From positions 186,001 to 250,000 of the forward strand of contig NC_013203.1 in assembly GCF_000024225.1 (NCBI RefSeq): DNA of 64,000 nt, read 5' to 3'. The notes under the pieces were generated by a model, which searched no databases, was not told where the DNA came from, and saw only the letters and a program-made list of their open reading frames with translations. Source of the DNA: Lancefieldella parvula DSM 20469. Lineage in GTDB: Bacteria > Actinomycetota > Coriobacteriia > Coriobacteriales > Atopobiaceae. A program made the position numbers and the translations under genes. Numbering within the stretch: position 1 is the first letter of the stretch; the number at the start of each line of letters is the position of its first letter. Below are positions 59,052 through 64,000 of this stretch, piece after piece.

Positions 59052-59471
59052 GTGCAGTTTACTGAGATCATTTTCCGCAAGTCTTATTATGCGCTGATTG
59101 CCATGGGCGGGGGTCATTTAGGGCAGGCTCTTATTCCTGTTCCTGTTATCGGATACATGCTCGGCAGCTTGGCAGGTTCTCTTGTTGGCGGAATAACCTA
59201 CGAAATTGGAAGTACTGTGTTTGTTGGCCTGTGCGTCAACAGAGGTATGACGTTTTTCGGATTGGTTGAACAGGATTACACGCTTCCCGAGAATGTACTT
59301 AAGAGCATCGGCTTGGAAGTGTTTGAGTATGAGACCTTTGAATTCGAGAAGCCGGCATTCGAAACTTTTGCGCCCGAAACCCTGGCACTCGAATCATCTC
59401 GTCTTGATCAATTTGAAATCAGGTATTCGCGCAGGGGTCTTATCGCCTTCAACAAAATTGGTTATATCTAG
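59052..59471 (+). CDS. C-terminal part of the TAG-split membrane protein
   Basis: 139 residues in the same frame as the preceding gene; its GTG begins right after the TAG at 59049-59051. IPVPVIGYMLGSLAGSLVGG is a glycine-zipper (GxxxGxxxG) transmembrane segment. A charged repeat-like tail follows (GLEVFEYETFEFEKPAF) and it ends RRGLIAFNKIGYI. There is no separate ribosome-binding site. It is best read as the end of the upstream protein, either lost by a nonsense mutation or made by read-through or re-initiation at the GTG. Confidence 0.55.
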   Translation: MQFTEIIFRKSYYALIAMGGGHLGQALIPVPVIGYMLGSLAGSLVGGITYEIGSTVFVGLCVNRGMTFFGLVEQDYTLPENVLKSIGLEVFEYETFEFEKPAFETFAPETLALESSRLDQFEIRYSRRGLIAFNKIGYI

Positions 59472-59474
59472 CAA

Positions 59475-59492
59475 AAGCTACCTGCGACTATT
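59475..59492 (+). repeat. 18-bp near-copy of the guaA 3' region (att-like)
   Basis: AAGCTACCTGCGACTATT matches 38995-39012 in guaA except for one base. It marks the probable right end of the island. Confidence 0.6.
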
Positions 59493-59589
59493 CTTTGAGC
59501 ATATGATGCTTCAGCAAGAGAAGATAGACCTCAACTGCACAAAATTTTTTCATATTTTTATTATTTGAGCGAATTATGTTATTTATAAA

Positions 59590-59609
59590 TATTGCCGATA
59601 TCGGCAATA
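59590..59609. promoter_or_regulatory. Perfect 20-bp palindromic operator upstream of the HTH-Fic gene
   Basis: TATTGCCGATATCGGCAATA precedes a -10 hexamer TATAAT at 59625-59630 and would cover the -35 region. A half-site TTGCCGATA recurs at 59645-59653, abutting the ribosome-binding site. Confidence 0.7.
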
Positions 59610-59668
59610 AATATCCTCTTTTGCTATAATAATCTCATCAGTTTTTGCCGATAGGGAGGTGAAGCTCG

Positions 59669-60568
59669 ATGGGATTTCTTTCTGTAGCAGAGGTTGCTGA
59701 GCTCTGGGGCATATCTGAGAGAAGTGTTCGCAATTACTGTGCTAATGGTCGCGTGCCGGATGCTTTTCTCGTGGGAAAAACTTGGAACATTCCAGCCGAT
59801 GCGGCAAAACCTTCTCGAAAAAATGCTAAAACATCGTCAACAAGTTCGCTGCTTTCACGCTTGATTGAAGAAAAGCCCTCAAAAATAAAGGGCGGCATTT
59901 ACCATAAGATTCAAGTTGAGCTTACCTACAATTCTAATCACATTGAGGGAAACAAACTCTCCCTTAATCAGACGCGCATGATTTTTGAGACGGCGACTAT
60001 CGGTGTTGAAGAAAATCCTGTTCACATTGATGACATCGTAGAAACTCAGAACCACTTTCGCGCTATCGATTACGTGATTGACCATGCAAAAGACCCCCTT
60101 ACAGAGGGCATTATCAAAGAACTTCACCGTATTCTTAAAACAGGAACAACAGATTCTGTAAAAGATTGGTTTGCTGTTGGAGGTTACAAACGCCTACCAA
60201 ATGAGGTTGGTGGGCGAGAAACCACTCTTCCAGAAAATGTTGCTAAAGAGATGAAATCGCTGTTAAGGGCATATAACTCAAACAGCTCTCATACCTTTGA
60301 AGACATTGTTGATTATCACGTTCGTTTTGAACGCATTCATCCATTCCAAGACGGAAATGGACGTGTCGGCAGGTTGATTATGCTTAAAGAATGCCTTACC
60401 CATGACGTTGTCCCGTTCGTAATTTCTGATGACATTAAGTCTTTCTACTATCGAGGGCTCTCTAAGTGGAATAAGGAGAACGGCTATCTTCTTGATACGT
60501 GTCTTACAGCCCAAGATAGATTTAAAGCCACGCTGGATTACTTCCGAATTGCCTATATAACTCGCTAA
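59669..60568 (+). CDS. Fic family AMPylase with N-terminal HTH
   Basis: A 299-residue protein. Residues 1-50 form an excisionase-like HTH (LSVAEVAELWGISERSVRNYC). The Fic core has the active motif HPFQDGNGRVGRL at about residues 227-239, matching HPFx(D/E)GNGRxxR. An inhibitory helix motif, YNSNHIEGN, occurs at about residues 89-97, placing it among self-inhibited Fic proteins (class II). Fic enzymes transfer AMP to a hydroxyl of target proteins, here unknown. GGGAGGTG precedes the ATG. The palindrome upstream suggests it represses its own promoter. Confidence 0.92.
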   Translation: MGFLSVAEVAELWGISERSVRNYCANGRVPDAFLVGKTWNIPADAAKPSRKNAKTSSTSSLLSRLIEEKPSKIKGGIYHKIQVELTYNSNHIEGNKLSLNQTRMIFETATIGVEENPVHIDDIVETQNHFRAIDYVIDHAKDPLTEGIIKELHRILKTGTTDSVKDWFAVGGYKRLPNEVGGRETTLPENVAKEMKSLLRAYNSNSSHTFEDIVDYHVRFERIHPFQDGNGRVGRLIMLKECLTHDVVPFVISDDIKSFYYRGLSKWNKENGYLLDTCLTAQDRFKATLDYFRIAYITR

Positions 60569-60637
60569 AATAGAGTGGATTAATTAAAACTAATCGTTTC
60601 TGTGACACTCCCAGAAGCATACGATTGGAGCTTATAT

Positions 60638-62467
60638 ATGTGCGGCATCGTTGGTTTCACCGGACACCAAAGTGCAAAAGATATTCTTATTGAAGGTCTT
60701 AAACGTCTCGAATATCGTGGGTATGACTCTGTCGGCATCGCTTTGCAAAACGCTACCAATAAAGAACTTACGGTCGTACATCGCGTAGGAAAAGTTGCGG
60801 GATTAGCTGAAGCGGTGGAGTACCTCGATAACGTAAGTCCCTGTGGCATTGGACATACCCGCTGGGCAACGCATGGTGCTCCAAGCGAGCGTAATGCTCA
60901 CCCACATACCTCTTGCGATAATAAAATTGCTGTCGTACATAATGGCATCATCGAGAATTTTGCCGAACTCCGTGAGCAACTTGAAGCTCATGGGCACAAA
61001 TTCCGCAGCGACACCGATACTGAAGTTGTCGCTCACCTTATTGAAGAAGCCTACAGCGGCAACCTTCGCGATGCTGTTGCCAAGGCATGCTCGCAGATAG
61101 TAGGAACCTATGGACTTGCTGTTATATGCTCTCAGGAACCTGGTCGCATCGTAGTTACTCGTAAAGATTCCCCCATCGTCCTTGCACATGGCGAGAAGGG
61201 CAGCTACGTTGCATCCGACATCATCGCGGTTATCGAAGCCTCCCGAGACGTTACTGTCCTTGGCGACAACGAGTTTGCCGTTATGGAGCCCGATGGCATC
61301 AGCTACACCGATGCTGAAGGCAATCCTATTCAACCTAAAGTTATGCACGTCGATTGGGATGTTGACGTTGCCGAGAAGGGCGGCTACCCCGATTTCATGC
61401 TCAAAGAAATCCATGAGCAGCCACGTGTTATCCGCGACACCCTTGCAGGACGTCTGACCAACGGCGTACTTTCCATTGATGAGCTAGGTATGTCCTTGGA
61501 GCAGCTCCGTTTAATTGATCGCGTTTATATCATTGCTTGTGGAACCAGCTACCACGCCGGTCTTATCGCCCGTCAGCTTATCGAAGGCTGGGCACGCATA
61601 CCTGTCGAAGTTGAAGCTGCAAGCGAATTTCGTTATCGCAACCCCATTATTACTCCGTCAACGCTGGTAGTTGCCGTTTCTCAGTCCGGTGAAACTGCTG
61701 ACACTCTCGCAGCCATCCGCGATGCCCGCATCAAAGGGGCCAAGGTTTTTGGCATTACCAACGTTATTGGTAGTCCCGTGGCCCGTGAATCCGATGGTGT
61801 TATTTATACTAAGGCTAACAAGGAGATTGCCGTTGCCTCAACCAAATCTTTCCTCGGCCAGATTGTGAGCCTGACGCTTCTTGCCATGGTTCTTGCGCAG
61901 GCAAAAGGAAAGCTCTCAATCGCTCAGATACGCCTGCTCTTTAAGGAACTTGCCGATACCGCCGAGCAGGTCGAGGAGGTCCTCAGCGATACAAAGGCTA
62001 TCGACATCGCAGCGCAGGCCTGCAAAGATGCTAATGATGCCTTGTTCATTGGCCGCGGCATGGGGGCTGCCATCTGCTACGAAGGCGCCCTCAAACTCAA
62101 GGAAATTAGTTATCTTCATGCCGAGGCATACGCGGCCGGAGAGATGAAGCATGGCCCCATTGCACTTCTGTCCAAAGGCTATCCTGTCATTGCCGTAGCA
62201 ACTAACTCCCCGGTATACGACAAGATGATCTCCAATATCCAGGAATCCCGAGCACGCGGCGCCATGATTATTGCCGTAGCAACCGAAGGTGATCAGGAAA
62301 TCAAAAAGCATGCCGACTATGTCATCTACGTGCCTAAAGTCAGAGATGCCTTCTCACCAATCATTGCCTCGGTACCTCTCCAGCTTTTTGCGCGCTCCAT
62401 GGCTCTTGCACGCGGCTGTGACGTTGATAAGCCAAGAAACCTTGCAAAGTCAGTAACGGTCGAATAA
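60638..62467 (+). CDS. glmS: Glutamine-fructose-6-phosphate aminotransferase
   Basis: A 609-residue enzyme making glucosamine-6-phosphate for cell-wall precursors. The start is fixed by the N-terminal nucleophile: the ATG at 60638 is followed by Cys in MCGIVGFTGHQSAKD; TTGGAG lies just upstream. RLEYRGYDSVGIAL, TRWATHGAPSERNAHPH and SDTDTEVVAHLIEE define the glutaminase. Two SIS domains follow (IACGTSYHAGLIAR, VAVSQSGETADTLAAIR; GRGMGAAICYEGALKLKE, YAAGEMKHGPIALL). The C-terminus DKPRNLAKSVTVE is invariant in the family. There is no glmS ribozyme in the short leader. Confidence 0.97.
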   Translation: MCGIVGFTGHQSAKDILIEGLKRLEYRGYDSVGIALQNATNKELTVVHRVGKVAGLAEAVEYLDNVSPCGIGHTRWATHGAPSERNAHPHTSCDNKIAVVHNGIIENFAELREQLEAHGHKFRSDTDTEVVAHLIEEAYSGNLRDAVAKACSQIVGTYGLAVICSQEPGRIVVTRKDSPIVLAHGEKGSYVASDIIAVIEASRDVTVLGDNEFAVMEPDGISYTDAEGNPIQPKVMHVDWDVDVAEKGGYPDFMLKEIHEQPRVIRDTLAGRLTNGVLSIDELGMSLEQLRLIDRVYIIACGTSYHAGLIARQLIEGWARIPVEVEAASEFRYRNPIITPSTLVVAVSQSGETADTLAAIRDARIKGAKVFGITNVIGSPVARESDGVIYTKANKEIAVASTKSFLGQIVSLTLLAMVLAQAKGKLSIAQIRLLFKELADTAEQVEEVLSDTKAIDIAAQACKDANDALFIGRGMGAAICYEGALKLKEISYLHAEAYAAGEMKHGPIALLSKGYPVIAVATNSPVYDKMISNIQESRARGAMIIAVATEGDQEIKKHADYVIYVPKVRDAFSPIIASVPLQLFARSMALARGCDVDKPRNLAKSVTVE

Positions 62468-62526
62468 GACACTGACGAGCCTGAAGAACGGCGGAACAAA
62501 ACCTCAAAAAATTTTCTAAAATCTTC

Positions 62527-62555
62527 TTGACAACTATTACGACTCTCGATATATT
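62527..62555 (+). promoter_or_regulatory. padR promoter
   Basis: A perfect -35 TTGACA (62527-62532), a 17-base spacer and TATATT (62550-62555). Confidence 0.85.
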
Positions 62556-62596
62556 ATGTATAACGATATAACGTTACTCGATATATCGAGAGTCGT
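62539..62596. promoter_or_regulatory. PadR operator, 16-bp inverted arms
   Basis: ACGACTCTCGATATAT (62539-62554) and ATATATCGAGAGTCGT (62581-62596) are exact inverted arms 26 bases apart; the left arm overlaps the spacer and -10 of the promoter. Confidence 0.8.
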
Positions 62597-62638
62597 AGTT
62601 CTGTTTTTCGTCATAGTTACACAACGAAAGGAGGGGTT

Positions 62639-62977
62639 ATGGCAAAGGCAATCGATTCCGGTACACTCACTGAACCGACGTTTTACATTCTTCTTTCTCT
62701 TTATCAACCTATGCACGGATATGCCATTATGCAAAACGTCCAAGAGATTACTGACGGTCGAGTTGCCATCGGAGCGGGCACACTTTACGGTGCCATTAAT
62801 TCGCTCATTGAAAAAGGTTGGATAGAAGCTCTGCACAACCAACCCAGCGACCGTAAAAAAGAGTACCGAATCACTCAGCAGGGCAAGCAAGCTTTTTTGC
62901 AGGAAGTTAATCGACTACAGGCACTTCTCGCTAACGCACAAAACGTCATCAACACAGCCAATACAAAGGAGTCTTGA
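62639..62977 (+). CDS. PadR family transcriptional regulator
   Basis: A 112-residue winged-helix repressor: LTEPTFYILLSLYQPMHGYAIMQNV, then GTLYGAINSLIEKGWIE and KKEYRITQQGKQAFLQEV are the family's helices and wing. AAAGGAGGGG lies before the ATG. It should bind the large inverted repeat over its own promoter. It is followed two bases later by a DUF2812 membrane protein gene, a pairing seen widely in Gram-positive bacteria. Confidence 0.94.
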   Translation: MAKAIDSGTLTEPTFYILLSLYQPMHGYAIMQNVQEITDGRVAIGAGTLYGAINSLIEKGWIEALHNQPSDRKKEYRITQQGKQAFLQEVNRLQALLANAQNVINTANTKES

Positions 62978-62979
62978 TT

Positions 62980-63531
62980 ATGAGCACCTCAACAACAATC
63001 AAAAAATTCTTTACCGACTTTGATGCAGAAGAAGCATGGCTCAATCAAATGAGCGCCCAGGGTAAAGAGCTGGTTAACTATCGCGGCGGAACGTACACAT
63101 TTACTACAAGCGAGCCTCATATGTGGCAATATGCCATTGAGATCTTGGGTACAACCTCAAAAGAAGGTCGCGATTACCTCAGCTTCCTTGAAGACATGGG
63201 TATTGAAACCGTATCCACCTATGCCGGCCGAGCTTATCTGCGCAAGAAGGATGACGGAACCCCCTTTGTTCTCCACAGCGATCTGAAGTCTCGCATCGCC
63301 CAAGCTCAAAAGGCCAATTTTTGGCCCCCCATTATAATTACACAACTTTTCATTGTACTGGCACTTTGTGTAAACGGAGTTTTCCAACAGGTATCTCCTG
63401 TCGCCTTCGGCATTCTCGCTGGAATAGGTATTGCATTCATAATCGCTGCGGCTATTGAATTCTTTGTTTTTGCAAAACCATATCGCAAGCGCATCCGCCA
63501 GCTAAAGCAAGAGCTTGCTATTAAAGAGTAG
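62980..63531 (+). CDS. DUF2812 domain membrane protein
   Basis: A 183-residue protein. The N-terminal soluble domain (FFTDFDAEEAWLNQMSAQGKEL) is DUF2812. Two membrane helices follow (IIITQLFIVLALCVNGVF; AFGILAGIGIAFIIAAAIEFFVFA), then a basic tail. The start at 62980 has AAAGGA. It is usually cotranscribed with a PadR regulator; function unknown, perhaps stress sensing at the membrane. Confidence 0.9.
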   Translation: MSTSTTIKKFFTDFDAEEAWLNQMSAQGKELVNYRGGTYTFTTSEPHMWQYAIEILGTTSKEGRDYLSFLEDMGIETVSTYAGRAYLRKKDDGTPFVLHSDLKSRIAQAQKANFWPPIIITQLFIVLALCVNGVFQQVSPVAFGILAGIGIAFIIAAAIEFFVFAKPYRKRIRQLKQELAIKE

Positions 63532-63615
63532 CGAGAAGAACTTGTCGTAATGTATGTGATAACTGTTCAGTAATTGTCATGTAAACTTAGTCTTAGTTGA
63601 TACAAAGTGTCATAC

Positions 63616-63650
63616 AAACAGGGCCACATCTTTCGATGCGACCCTGTTTT
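63616..63650. terminator. Bidirectional terminator after DUF2812 and the surface protein gene
   Basis: AAACAGGG...CCCTGTTT arms with an internal GATG/CATC stem (two mismatches), T-run on both strands. Confidence 0.85.
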
Positions 63651-63683
63651 GTTCTTACCTGTGAGATCTAGCCAATGGGAGTG

Positions 63684-64000
63684 TTATTCGCGCCGGCCTC
63701 TACGACGAAGGTATATTCCGCCACCAATGAGAACCACTGTTGTAGAGGCAAGTGCGATTGCAATACCTGTAGCGTTCGAGTCCCCCGTATAAGGGACAAC
63801 TCCACCGGATTTCTTAGCAGGTTTTCTGTTGGACTTTTGAGGTGTGTCTTCTTTTGGCTTAGGGGTATCGTGAGGAACTTCTGTATTGGTAATGGTAAAG
63901 CCTGTTGTGGCGCGAGCGGATGTCCTTGTTGATAATCTTGCCGACAATTTCCTCAGCAACTGTCTGCATGAGACAAGAATTTCGGATACACGATCAATAG
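63684..64000 (-). CDS. C-terminus of a sortase-anchored surface protein, partial
   Basis: The minus-strand frame ends at 63684 and stays open to the window edge. The certain part begins TTGFTITNTEVPHDTPKPK, the usual end of a Cna-B repeat with a Pro/Lys linker, then the sorting signal VPYTG (an LPXTG variant), a membrane helix (GIAIALASTTVVLIGGGIYL) and a basic tail RRRGRRE. Upstream of TTGF the same frame no longer looks like Cna-B; another frame reads VAEEIVGKIINKDIR, so a frameshift near 63920 may have occurred and the gene may be broken. Confidence 0.7.
   Translation of the reverse strand, partial: IDRVSEILVSCRQLLRKLSARLSTRTSARATTGFTITNTEVPHDTPKPKEDTPQKSNRKPAKKSGGVVPYTGDSNATGIAIALASTTVVLIGGGIYLRRRGRRE

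Noticed and set aside
60569-60637. glmS ribozyme
   Set aside because: The leader is only about 70 bases and lacks the conserved ribozyme core.

Overview
The window reads as a moderate-GC bacterial chromosome segment, probably from an oral or gut member of the Coriobacteriia (Atopobiaceae, Lancefieldella/Atopobium type). That placement is inferred from gene content: a TsaB-RimI-TsaD fusion, Ula-type PTS with split transketolase, PadR-DUF2812, sortase-anchored pili/adhesin-like proteins, and a Veg-IspE pair. No rRNA is present to confirm it. I had no database access, so family names rest on recognised motifs.

Layout. 1-15.9 kb is core metabolism: a hydantoinase/oxoprolinase-like protein (cut by the window start), a putative metallopeptidase, an FAD oxidoreductase, tRNA-Val, an orphan FtsX-type permease, rph-rdgB, nagB, veg-ispE, tRNA-Pro, a ula-like PTS IIC/IIB followed by split transketolase, and a 3-hydroxyacyl-CoA dehydrogenase. 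16.0-20.9 kb is a small AT-rich defence insert: an MmeI-like type IIG restriction-modification enzyme convergent with a large unknown protein carrying an RX4H (HEPN-like) motif. 21.1-39.0 kb is core again: phosphatase lipoprotein, two GNAT acetyltransferases, the TsaB-RimI-TsaD fusion, nadE, groES-groEL, a tiny Cys-rich ORF, a 4Fe-4S protein, ychF, an LCP protein, an LPXTG protein and guaA.

39.0-59.5 kb is a composite genomic island beginning at the 3' end of guaA. Pieces of that end recur at 44174-44185 and 59475-59492, as expected for stacked integrations at guaA. The first part is AT-rich: a Fic remnant, a DUF6414-like protein, a wrecked type III restriction subunit, and a PHP-SMC-like ATPase. 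The second part holds a type I restriction system (hsdS-half, hsdM, hsdS, hsdR), a tyrosine recombinase and a start-less silent hsdS cassette. A divergent AbiH gene faces it across an intergenic region with two matching palindromes. Then follow decayed mobilisation genes (mobC, relaxase), an excisionase-like HTH gene, and an unfamiliar two-gene module whose second gene is split by an in-frame TAG.

After the island the chromosome resumes with a self-operator-bearing HTH-Fic gene, glmS, padR-DUF2812 and the 3' end of another sortase-anchored surface protein that runs off the window.

Two genome-scale signals stand out. The octamer GGCGAGAA/TTCTCGCC is strongly over-represented in the core and nearly absent from the islands. 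The best candidates for undescribed biology are the 57.3-59.5 kb two-gene module, the RX4H protein beside the type IIG enzyme, and the CxCxCxC micro-ORF upstream of the 4Fe-4S protein.
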